Shown in pieces: positions 28,373-37,800 of a stretch of 64,000 nucleotides of DNA. The notes under the pieces are model-generated. The model saw nothing but the letters and a program-made list of their open reading frames with translations. It had not been told where the DNA came from and ran no database searches. The translations under genes were made by a program, and so were the position numbers. This stretch comes from Cymbomonas tetramitiformis (taxonomy: Eukaryota; Chlorophyta; Pyramimonadophyceae; Pyramimonadales; Pyramimonadaceae). The stretch covers positions 20,843-84,842 of the forward strand of contig LGRX02035489.1 in NCBI GenBank assembly GCA_001247695.2, given 5' to 3'. The stretch's first letter is position 1, and each line of letters begins with the position of its first letter.

Positions 28373-28644
28373 GCCACCATACATATTACTTATCGACGAA
28401 ATCTCCATGGTTGAGACATGCTTGTATGGACATCTTCAAGATCGTTGTGCCGAAATCCGACGAGTCGGCACGGAGGCCAAAACTGAATGGGGGGGACTAG
28501 CGGTGGTGGCTGTGGGCGATTTTGGACAACTAGCCCCCGTGGGAAAATCGTTGTACAAACAAGCTTTAAACGTCTTTTCCGGCCAACTATCATTTGATGT
28601 GGCTGAGACAGCTGGTCGTCTATTCCAAGCTATCCGGCGCTATC
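28373..28644 (+). pseudogene. Pif1-type helicase, 5' fragment (no Walker A)
   Basis: LLIDEISMVETCLYGHLQDRC is Walker B (DEIS), and VVAVGDFGQLAPVGKSLYK is motif III (GDFxQLxPV) of Pif1/RRM3 superfamily 1B helicases. The P-loop and everything before it are absent. The frame is fused in phase to the methyltransferase (one open frame 27423-28661). It is cut at 28644 by the gag-only element, and the remainder lies at 32197-33520. Confidence 0.85.
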
Positions 28645-28895
28645 TGCTGAAATCTGTATAGGCAGCCCTGACCGGGAGTCCCGGTGCAGGCCCCTATGAC
28701 AGATTCTTAGGTAGCCAACACTGGACCTGTGACTGATCCGTAAGCCCGTGCTGTGACACATCAATGTGTCACAGGTAGCTAGGACCGAAACCGTTCCGAC
28801 TCCGTGACCGTTCCGGGTATATCTAGCTTAGGGTTCATTTCTTATACGAGTTTATCTATATTGGTTCACTGACTGTCTGATATCTTGAACCGGGA
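28645..28895 (+). repeat. Left terminal direct repeat of element D
   Basis: Starts TGCTGAAATC and ends TTGAACCGGGA. It contains a perfect hairpin CTGTGACACAT / ATGTGTCACAG at about 28750-28773. It does not end in the usual CA. Confidence 0.9.
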
Positions 28896-29039
28896 CCCAT
28901 TCCACGCTATATTCCACAGCTAGTTTGGCCATGATTGGCTAAAGCAGCCGCTTGGAGAGGTGGTGCGCGACGGCGCGTTTGGGGACTCACGGGAATTTTG
29001 AGATGAGCTGTTTGCGGTGAGCGTCTTTGAGCCGCAGCT

Positions 29040-29663
29040 ATGGGGGTTCGACCTGGACCGGGCCTAGTCGACGCGATGTTCATTTACGGTATTACGCTTG
29101 CCCTGATCCCGCTTGCTGCCGATTTTTGGGCTGGTGGCTCGAGCACCTTCGACCTCGACGACGTCTTCCAGTGCCCCTCGCTCGCATGGCTCTACCGCTC
29201 TTTCCGTAACGGTGGCGTCGCATCTTCCCCACGACATTACCCGAACGTGCCCCGGCGTACCACCTCCCATCAGGCTTTCAAAGTTATGGGTGTTTCCACA
29301 CGAGCGAAACGGTCCCTCACGAGGGACTCCGACATCGACGCCTCACTGAGGCTCACTGACGCGGTTCGCAACACGCCGACGGCTAGATCACCGGCTGTTA
29401 CGAACCCCGACCCTGCTTCCAACACCGACGCCGACGTTGCGACGAGGAAGTACCTGCAGGAGCAGTCCAAGCTTGTGGACGAGGTCTACAAGGGGCGGCT
29501 CCATCGGACATGGGCCAAGGGTATCCGCGAGGATATCCTTGGCGACAAAAAGCATTATTTCAGCGGCACTACTGACGCGGGTCTCCTCTCCGATGTGGTG
29601 GTTCAGCTACGTACGGAGTTTGAGTCCGCTGGGCTAGACCTTGTCTCGTTCGACCTTGCTTGA
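29040..29663 (+). CDS. Element D Gag-like segment 1 (207 aa)
   Basis: The N-terminus is hydrophobic (MFIYGITLALIPLAADFW), then basic and hydrophilic (SLTRDSDIDASLRLTDAVR; KYLQEQSKLVDEVYKGRL). It stops at 29661-29663. The following frame (about 29807-30049) continues in another phase with FQQEHAALSYP and LSLYSRLDM, so indels have split one protein. Function assigned only from position in an LTR-bounded element. Confidence 0.45.
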   Translation: MGVRPGPGLVDAMFIYGITLALIPLAADFWAGGSSTFDLDDVFQCPSLAWLYRSFRNGGVASSPRHYPNVPRRTTSHQAFKVMGVSTRAKRSLTRDSDIDASLRLTDAVRNTPTARSPAVTNPDPASNTDADVATRKYLQEQSKLVDEVYKGRLHRTWAKGIREDILGDKKHYFSGTTDAGLLSDVVVQLRTEFESAGLDLVSFDLA

Positions 29664-30049
29664 CGACCCCCAGGCTCTGGTGGTGGGCAAGGTGAACGCC
29701 CTGCTGTACGACGTGCGTCGGGCTTATCATCGAGAAGCACAGCAACGCCCACGTCTGGCTTACGGGTACGGACGCGTCTGCCGACCGAGATGGACGGCGT
29801 GCGCTGGTGGACATCGTGAAGCGCAGCGTACCAGTGGCGTTGCGAGAGTCCTTCCAGCAGGAGCATGCCGCGCTTAGTTATCCCGCGAACGTTGACCCGC
29901 AGCCGATTTTGGCTCGGGAACAACGTTTGGTGCGGGATAACAAGACCGCCGACTGGACCCCCACTGAGGCCACCAGGAAGCTCAGCCTCTACAGCCGGCT
30001 TGATATGACCCGGTGTTCTACGCCGCGGTCAAGGTGCGTTACCCCATGA
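29641..30049 (+). pseudogene. Element D Gag-like segment 2, frame-shifted
   Basis: Bridging sequence between two longer frames of element D. The plausible protein is in the frame open at 29807-30049 (QPILAREQRLVRDNKTADW). No domain is recognisable on its own. Confidence 0.35.
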
Positions 30050-31110
30050 TGGCCGATCTCGCGGCGGTTTCCCTCGGTGCTCTGCGCTCTCTGGTTGTAG
30101 AGATTTATCAGGCGTGTGCGCAGACGGACGTTGGGAAGGCCGTCGTGGCCAGGCCCGCAGGTGGTGGCGCGTCGGCTCTGCTCACCAGCAGCGAGCACCA
30201 GGTACTATTGGACAAGATCAAGGAGTTGGCCGAGCTGGTGCGGCGGCAGTGCGGGGCGGCTCCGCCGGTGGTGCAGCAGCAGCGGGATCCGCCGCAGCGG
30301 CAGCACGGGCAGCGCCGGCAGCAGCAGCGCGGGCAGTCACCGCGGGGCTTCCGCATGGGGGTCCAATCCCCACCGGCGGTGGGCTACGATCGTGACGAGC
30401 AGCGGGCTAAGCCGCTGTGTACCCGCTGCAAGAAGACTGGTAAGGACCTTTATCATTTCTACCGCGACTGCCCGCTTGGCGGTCGCCAACATTCCCCCAC
30501 CTCGGCCGCGGCTTTCTGTATCCCCATCGACGACGAGGATGCGGAGGGCGTGCATGCCCTCGCCATGTGTGCTGTCTTTCAGGAGGCGGCGGATGATGGA
30601 GCTGAGGCCTTTGCCCGCGCGGCGACGGTGTACGGTCCGCCAGCGGTGCTGTGCGGGGGCGTTGTGGGAGGCATCGACGTGTCGGCCTACGGCTTCTCCG
30701 TTGACGCGGTGACACCGGTGGCGGAGACGTCCGGTGGCGACATCCTGCAGCGGCTGGACGACCTCGCGGCGGAGGTCAACGCGGCGGTAGAGCCTAAGGT
30801 ACATTACACTCACGCCTTTTTCCCGCCGCCTGGGGGCATTGCGACGCAGGCTTCGGCTCTGGTGTATGACACTGCAAGCGCGGGTATCACACCAGAGGAG
30901 CAGGTTCCGGCAGGTGGTGCGGCGGCATCGGCATCCGCCGTGCCGGCCCCTGCTATGCCTGTCTTGGAGAATGAGCAAGAGCTCCTGGAGCTCTACGGCT
31001 ACGGCCCGCCCGTGTCCCTTCAATCGACGCGGGTAACCACCACGGAGAAGTCCGGCGGTGAATTCGCGGGGGTTGTAAACTGCCAACCACGCCGCGGTTG
31101 CGCCGGTTGA
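30013..31110 (+). CDS. Element D Gag-like protein with CCHC knuckle (365 aa)
   Basis: A helical start (MADLAAVSLGALRSLVVEIYQ) is followed by a coiled segment (LLDKIKELAELVRRQCG), a Gln/Arg-rich nucleic-acid-binding-like stretch (30270-30350), and CTRCKKTGKDLYHFYRDCP, a C-x2-C-x8-H-x4-C zinc knuckle near 30421-30474. The C-terminal half is Ala/Pro/Val-rich and acidic. It ends at 31108-31110, with the reading continued in another frame at 31112. Confidence 0.55.
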   Translation: MFYAAVKVRYPMMADLAAVSLGALRSLVVEIYQACAQTDVGKAVVARPAGGGASALLTSSEHQVLLDKIKELAELVRRQCGAAPPVVQQQRDPPQRQHGQRRQQQRGQSPRGFRMGVQSPPAVGYDRDEQRAKPLCTRCKKTGKDLYHFYRDCPLGGRQHSPTSAAAFCIPIDDEDAEGVHALAMCAVFQEAADDGAEAFARAATVYGPPAVLCGGVVGGIDVSAYGFSVDAVTPVAETSGGDILQRLDDLAAEVNAAVEPKVHYTHAFFPPPGGIATQASALVYDTASAGITPEEQVPAGGAAASASAVPAPAMPVLENEQELLELYGYGPPVSLQSTRVTTTEKSGGEFAGVVNCQPRRGCAG

Positions 31111-31111
31111 C

Positions 31112-31456
31112 TTGACCGGCTACGACACCGACGACTACGAGGATTTTGCAGACGGCAGCTTCGCCGTCAAGCCGCGGGCTCCGGCCATCTCGGCCAATCA
31201 TGCGTCAGAGCCCGCAGCCCACGTGCCTGAGTCTGGTGGTGCTTCCCGCACCTACGGATGTGGCAAGCCGCCATGGGGCTTCCCCGCACACGCGGGCCCG
31301 TGGGGGTCTCCTTACTTTGTCTCCCTCATTCTTTTCATCTCGATCATGGGTGTGGGGGCAGCCGCCTACACGGCGGCCAATGACATCGACTCTGTGCAGG
31401 TATCGGGTCGGGCTGCACCGCAGCCTGTGTTGTGCAGGGGGGGTTTATGCATCTAG
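31112..31456 (+). CDS. Element D C-terminal segment with a predicted membrane helix (114 aa)
   Basis: The acidic start TGYDTDDYEDFADGS is followed by Pro/Gly sequence and a hydrophobic helix YFVSLILFISIMGVGAAAY (about 31312-31370), then a short tail. A single-pass membrane segment downstream of a Gag-like region is unusual. Whether it is translated separately or fused after a frameshift is unknown. Confidence 0.4.
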   Translation: MTGYDTDDYEDFADGSFAVKPRAPAISANHASEPAAHVPESGGASRTYGCGKPPWGFPAHAGPWGSPYFVSLILFISIMGVGAAAYTAANDIDSVQVSGRAAPQPVLCRGGLCI

Positions 31457-31945
31457 CCTGGTATATCCGAGCTGGACCCCGTCACTCTGGATGCAATACT
31501 GCACTCCCTGGGTGCTGCGACGGTGGTTCACCGGCCGCCTGACCCACTGGAGAGCAGTGATGCAGGCTACTACCGTGGACATTGTGGTGGCGGTGCCCCT
31601 CTGGACTTTTACCCCGAGTAGCTTTCCTTTTGGCTCTGGCAGTGCACCACTCTGGTGGTGTACTGAGATGTGCTTTGACCTCAACATGGTCTTCAATTTG
31701 GTTTATGCTTTACTTTGACATCTACAATCTTCAATCTGGTTTGCTGCCGCAGTGCTTTTCAGTAGTTTAGCAGGACCTGAGTGCCTGTATGTTTCTGCTC
31801 TTGTGCCGGCTAGAGGGTTTCAAATTTGTGTATCAGAATAGCACGGTTGAATTAGCAGTTAGGTTTGTCACCCTAGCTCCTACCCTAACTTATCTTGACT
31901 TCTCTGACTTACCTGTCAGTCACCACCCACAGTGCTGGGGTGGTG

Positions 31946-32196
31946 TGCTGAAATCTGTATAGGCAGCCCTGACCGGGAGTCCCGGTGCAGGCCCCTATGA
32001 CAGATTCCTAGGTAGCCAACACTGGACCTGTGACTGATCCGTAAGCCCGTGCTGTGACACATCAATGTGTCACAGGTAGCTAGGACCGAAACCGTTCCGA
32101 CTCCGTGACCGTTCCGGGTATATCTAGCTTAGGGTTCATTTCTTATACGAGTTTATCTATATTGGTTCACTGACTGTCTGATATCTTGAACCGGGA
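31946..32196 (+). repeat. Right terminal direct repeat of element D
   Basis: 250 of 251 positions match the left repeat. Preceded by GGGGTGGTG, a purine-rich stretch where a polypurine tract would be expected. Confidence 0.9.
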
Positions 32197-33520
32197 TATT
32201 CCAGTACTATCCATTAACCGAACAGGTATTTCCGATTACTTCTACCGCATGGAAATCTTGTTTTTGTTCAATACCGAATTTTCCGCGGTTTTTGCATGCG
32301 ACCGTGAACATTATTGGTGTGTTGATGTTCGTACGCAGGTTCGAGCAGCTAGCGACCCGGCTCACGTCCGCTTCATTGAACGATGCCGCTCGGAGGAACG
32401 ACCCATTACTCATTCCGATTTGGACCGGCTGAAGGTGCTCACGGCATCGGAAGTACAAATGGACCGCGATTGGCTCTTCGCGACGGTGGCCGTGACTGGC
32501 AGTCGGCAACGACAAGCTATCAATGATGTGCGTGCACGGCATTTTGCGCGGCTCAGTGGACAACCGATAATTCGCTGGGAGCGACCTATTGCAACCACAC
32601 TTTTGGACTCCCGACATGAAGACGTGCTCCGGTCGGAATTTCCCGAATTGACAGGCACTTTCGTTGCCGGGGCGCCTGCAATTATTCTGAACAACGACCT
32701 AAATCCTTCGCGTGGTTTAGCGAACGGCACGCCCGCCAAATTCCACAGCCTGATTCTCCGAGATGAAAGCAGGTCCACCGATGCGGCGAAAATCAACAAT
32801 GCGAATCCTGGCGAGGAGGTGTGGATCGAGCCGCCTTACGCGGTCAATGTTCTCATTGAGCATCTGGATTCCACAAACTGGTCCGATCAAGCGACATTAG
32901 CTCCCGAGCTTCGAGACTCGGCGAGCGAGGGAAATATGCGTGAGAATGTCACTCGACCGCGCAGTATCGTACTTCCAGTTAAGATCTGCAAGCGTCTCGA
33001 GGAACTCCCCGTGAATCGCGCCTCCCGCAAAAGTAAGATATATCATCGAACTCATGGGCTTGATCTTGCGTTCGCCTTGACCTTTCACAAACTCCAAGGT
33101 CAAACCGTGGACAAAATTATATTAGATCTAAGCCAGACGCCGAAGAATGTCTTCAACTTATGCTTTCAAGCATTTTATGTCGGGATGACGCGTGTGAAGA
33201 AGTCCAGCTGCATTCGTATATTACCCGGGCCCGATGGGCGAAGGCCAAAGTTATGTCATTTGCTGAATCTTAAGCCGGATCCGGAGCTCCAAAGATGGTT
33301 AGATGCATTTGATCGGCAGACTCGTGAATGGAAACAACCGCCGCCCGTGAAGCTGAAGCCCCGTCGCAAATCCGCTAAAAAGGCACAACCCAACAGTAGA
33401 GGCAATGGAGCCGGTGCCGCGGGCGATACGGTCACTCAAGAACGACAAGGGCGTGGCGGCCGTGGGAAAGGGAAAAGTGGTGCTCGCGCGACGAAGGGTA
33501 GCCAAGGTGGTAGGGGTTGA
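32197..33520 (+). pseudogene. Pif1-type helicase, 3' fragment
   Basis: The helicase continues after element D. It has IPVLSINRTGISDYF, GLANGTPAKFHSLIL, then HGLDLAFALTFHKLQGQT (motif V, TFHKLQGQT) and FQAFYVGMTRVKKSSC (motif VI), ending in a basic Gly/Arg tail (GRGGRGKGKSGARATKG). Pif1 helicases unwind DNA 5'-to-3'; such genes exist in single host copies and in Helitrons, and no Rep domain is visible to choose. With the N-terminal part missing and a 3.5-kb insertion this copy cannot make a helicase. Confidence 0.8.
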
Positions 33521-34879
33521 ATCTCCGCATCGTTGCAACCGGTGGCATAGAGCTTTGAACACTTTCGTCTCAAGAAGACGCGTAATTCTAATAAGTGTAT
33601 GATTTCGTGATTGAGATGACCTTGCCCCATTTTCGTGCAAAGTTTTGTTATTCATTACGCAATGTACGACTCTCGAAAATATGTGCTAGGGATTCGTACC
33701 ACGCCGTGCTAGACGACTCCCGAAAATATGTGATAACAATTCACCGCATCCCGCAGTATACGGCTCTCGGAAAAATGCGTTAGGAATTCATGGCACGCCG
33801 TGCTAGACGACTCCCGAAAATATGTGATAACAATTCACCGCATACTGCAACATACGACTCTCGAAAATATGTGCTAGGAATTCATGGCACGCCGCCGTGC
33901 AAGACGCCTCCCGAAATTATGTGATATCGAATCACCGCATTCCGCGATATACGACTCTCTAACATATGTGATAGAAATTCATGGCACGCCGTGATAGACG
34001 ACTACCGAAACTATGTGCATATGTAAGATATGTATGAACTAAAAAAGCGAAAGTAACGAGTTTGTGTGTGGGGCGCCCCACTGGGCGCAGTATTTAAAAA
34101 AAAGGTTTGAACCCCAGGGGGGGTTGTGGGGTAGCAATCTTAAAAAACTTTTCCGTACTAATCCCGACGACGGAGACGGGAGGGTCCAACGCAACGCGCC
34201 TTCATACCCATACCCCTTGCGCCTGTGACCGAGTGTCACGGACGTGACACCGAGTGTATCTACAATCTTTAATCTTATGACGGTTCGCTTGGTGGACGAA
34301 TCCATGGCCATCGATTTTGCAAGGTGGCACACCGAACTTGTGGACGGCTAGTCACATCGCAGGGTGACATGACACTCAACGACTCAAGTCAGTCACTGTC
34401 GTGTGAACGTCAACGTGTGAACGTGTGAACTGTCGCTTTTTGTTCAGGCGTTTTGGCATCCTCCATCCAATAGATTCAAGATTGATTTCACGTATCCAAT
34501 CCCGAAGCTGGTGCAATCCGAATGGGTGCAGTGAGTGTGACTTGACTACGACTTGAACCGTCATCTGATTGGATATCATACCATAAATCATTCGATTGTG
34601 ACACAGATGAGATCTTGATCTATTAGAATTAAGAATATGGGAGCTAACAAGTAAAGAATTCCTTCCGCAACTCATGCGAGTTTGTAGGAACCTTGGACAG
34701 CCTAGTCAAGTCTCTAGGAGCATACAGCCGACAAAGCGGGGAGAGGTGTGGCTATTGCATAAGTAGTATCTTTCTTGTGGCCTCTTCCTACAGCACAAGA
34801 AGCACACAACGTTCACTGTGAGGAAGAAGAGGTAGGGTCAGGTTACACCGAACTTCAAAATTAAGGAGGGTTCAGGAAA
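33521..34879. other. Intergenic region, with presumed Argonaute promoter and 5' UTR at its right
   Basis: Apart from the 95-bp repeats (33660-34020) I see no gene. The last about 130 bp before 34880 are purine-rich and read like a 5' UTR (GTGAGGAAGAAGAGGTAGGG). No convincing TATA box was found. Confidence 0.4.
33660..34020. repeat. About 95-bp tandem repeat, 4 copies
   Basis: Units contain CGACTCCCGAAAATATGTGA and GGAATTCATGGCACGCCGTG. GCCGTG recurs near 33703, 33797, 33894 and 33988, with alternate half-units resembling each other (AAAATATGTGCTAGG / AAAATATGTGATAAC). Confidence 0.8.
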
Positions 34880-37800
34880 ATGGGTGGCCAAACTAAGGGA
34901 AGAGGTAAAGGTCGGGAAGGTACGTGATTTTCGTTACAGTGTACGCTTGCTCAGCGTTTCCTTGTTCTTACTTTCAAGCCACTGGCGATATCTAATATTC
35001 ATTTTGACGCCTAGTTGAAACGTTCTTGGAGCGTTCTTCGGACAATCGAATCTATGTAGTAGGCTGTTTCGATTTTACGTGACTAAATATGTTATGTTTG
35101 CATATCTTTTCGATTTTACGTAAGAAGTTTAGTATGTGCAACAGGACGTGGCGAGACAGGAAAGGGCGCGGGACGTAAAGGCGGCAAAGGTCAGATACCT
35201 CAAGTGTTGCCCGGCATCCGTTGCACCTTGCACAGTACCAGGGACCGGCTTCCGTGAGCGCCTTTCACGTTTCCCCAAGGCTATCAGGCGCGAAGGCGCA
35301 ACACAATCTTAGATCTTTACTCTATTGTTGGGTCGTATCGACTCACACGTGCCTTCAGAGTGCAGGTTGATTGAACACTACCTGGACTGTATGCACTTCC
35401 TTACAGGCGAAGCAAGTGGTTATGCAGCTGGGGGAGCTGGTGGCAAGGGAGGCGGTAGCAAAGGAGGTGGAAAAGGTAGTCACACTATCCTGCAGATGAG
35501 AGTATCGATCTCGCACCTGCTGTCACTATTTCTATACAGCGTTAACTTAAGAGGAGTGAAATTGTGCTGTGTATGATTGACGCAGAAGAGAGAATGTGCT
35601 TAGCGCTGTGTGGACCTGAGCTTATGTGACCGAATCCAGACCCATGTGTGGCTGACGTTTTACGCGATGTCGTTTTCAGACCTATGTGCTTAAACGTGTT
35701 GCTGCAAATTAAGTTTACAGGCACCAGTTGATGAATGTCATTTTCGCTGTTAATGCGGGAATATTGGTTGTGCCCTATTGTTCCCAGGATGCCGTTAGGT
35801 ACTGTCTGAGCCTGGCTGATGTACTTTGAGTCTCGCCGACCAGCACGGGTTTCTGTTTTGTTGGAGGACGGATGACGTTTGCCAAACCACCGTGATCGGA
35901 TTAGGCAACGGGGCAAGCCCTGTGCTCGCCCAGGGTGCGCGCGCTTGTGGAGAGGATCAATGGATTGCGAGCTTGGGGGTAACGGGACGGTTTCTCAGAT
36001 TTGACTGAACAGAGTGACCACTATCAGGATGATGTGTGGCTGCGTATTCCCGGTGACGAGCAGGGGACGACTGGACCCTGTTTCTAAGGAGAGGATGCGG
36101 CAGAATGTCACTGATTATCTCCATACTTGCTACTCGGATTCTGACTGAGTGGGGAGCTAGTGCCACGGTTCATGTGATCTCCATGAACATGAAGGTTAAA
36201 ACTAGGGCTGCTCCTGTTGGCATTTTACTTGTTTGTCTCACGGGATTCAGACTACTCTAGGACAATAGCAGATGGCCGCCACCTTGAATGCGCACCACGG
36301 GAGTGAGCCGCAGTGTACTGGAGAAGAGCTCTAGGACAATAGCAGATGGCCGTCACCTTGAATGCGCACCACGGAGTGAGCCGCAGTGTACTGGAGAAGA
36401 GCTCTAGGACAATAACATGGCCGTCACCTTGAATCACCACGGGAGTGAGCCGCAGTGTACTGGAGAAGAGCTCTAGGACAATAATTGAATGGCCGTCACC
36501 TTGAATGCGCACCACGGGAGTGAGCCGCAGTGTACTGGAGAAGAGCTCTGGGACAATAGCAGATGGCCGTCACCTTGAATGCGCACCACGGGAATGAGCC
36601 GCAGTGTAGTGGAGAAGAGGTTACGGCAGCGATTTTGCCAGATGTTTATTGGGGTTTTATTGGGAGCTGAGAATGGAGGGCTACCTGGCCGGGTTGCTTT
36701 CTATTGAGGTGGCTTTCAACTTAGAGGGTGGTCACCCGGCCCCCTTTTAGGCTCTTATTGGCTCACCCTCCTGACACTGCTGAGTGAGATGGAAATCCCG
36801 GGTGCAGTAGAGGCAAAGGCTTGAGTTGCAATGGCTTGTGAGGGGGGTGTGAAGTCTGACTGGACAGTAATTGAGTGGTGGGAGGGATTAGACACTGGAT
36901 GGACGTGGATGATGACGTGGATGATTGGAGGACTATGCTGGGCCCGATGAAGGGCGGGACGTGGCTTACCGGGGGGGGTAATATGGAGGGCAGCTCGAGC
37001 GATGTATTGATATGGCAGTCTATTTCCAAATTCTATTGAGTCAAATTAGTATGGTCGACAGATATTAGCCTGACAAGTTGACTCATATAAGAAGTGACGA
37101 GGTTATCCCATTTGGCACAGTATATATGTTACAGGATAAGCGCGCAGCACGCATATGCGTGTTTCAGCACGCACATGCGCTGATACTAGTACGAGCGCGC
37201 CACTAGGCGCGCTTGTACTGGCACAGACTCGCATATGCGTGCTTGCGTTCATACTGTAACATATATACCGAGTCTTACAATGGCGGGTGCGAGACAGCCT
37301 GTATAATTCACTTGAGAGTCTGCTGGCCAGGTGGCGAGCAGAGCCCAAAACTCGTGTAGACACGCTGAAGCCTAGAGCTCCGGAGCTGTTATTCGCAGGG
37401 GATAGCCCGCCAGTTCCGCTTCTCCATGTCCCACAGTGTGTCGGCCTGCCTGGATCACACAACCAGTGAGGATATCACACTATGTGTAAAATCGGATTCG
37501 TATAACTCGCGCGGACAGTTTGCAGTTATACAGCGTCGTTGTAAGCTCTTGCTTCCCATCGGCACTCCGCGGATCCGGCCACATCCAGCGGACGGGACGC
37601 GTCCAGATCCATGCATGGGCCACATCCAGCGGACGGGATGCGTCCAGGTCCATGCATGGGCCACATCCAGCGGACATGACACGTCCAGGTCCATGCATGG
37701 GCCACATCCAGCGGACATGACGCGTCCAGGTCCATGCATGGGCCACATCCAGCGGACATGACGCGTCCAGGTCCATGCATGGGCCACATCCAGCGGACAT

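Larger units (their letters stand above)
28645..32196 (+). mobile_element. Gag-only LTR-type element (element D, 3552 bp) inserted in the helicase
   Basis: Direct terminal repeats of 251 bp (28645-28895 and 31946-32196) differ at a single position (TTCTTAGG versus TTCCTAGG). Between them lie Gag-like frames with a CCHC knuckle but no protease, RT, RNase H or integrase, fitting a TR-GAG-type non-autonomous element. No good tRNA primer-binding site follows the left repeat, and no perfect target duplication is apparent (CTATC versus TATTC). The mechanism is therefore inferred. Near identity of the repeats indicates a recent insertion. Confidence 0.8.

Noticed and set aside
28645..32196. Element D as a Crypton or DIRS-type element because of missing target duplication
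   Set aside because: No tyrosine recombinase or split-repeat structure is visible; long direct terminal repeats plus a CCHC Gag-like protein fit an LTR-type element better.
32197..33520. Helicase as part of an intact Helitron
   Set aside because: No Rep endonuclease, no CTRR-type 3' hairpin end and no A/T-site boundaries were found; only a truncated Pif1-type helicase is supported.
34039..34332. 97-residue minus-strand frame upstream of Argonaute
   Set aside because: No domain, atypical composition, and it overlaps the presumed promoter region; likely chance.
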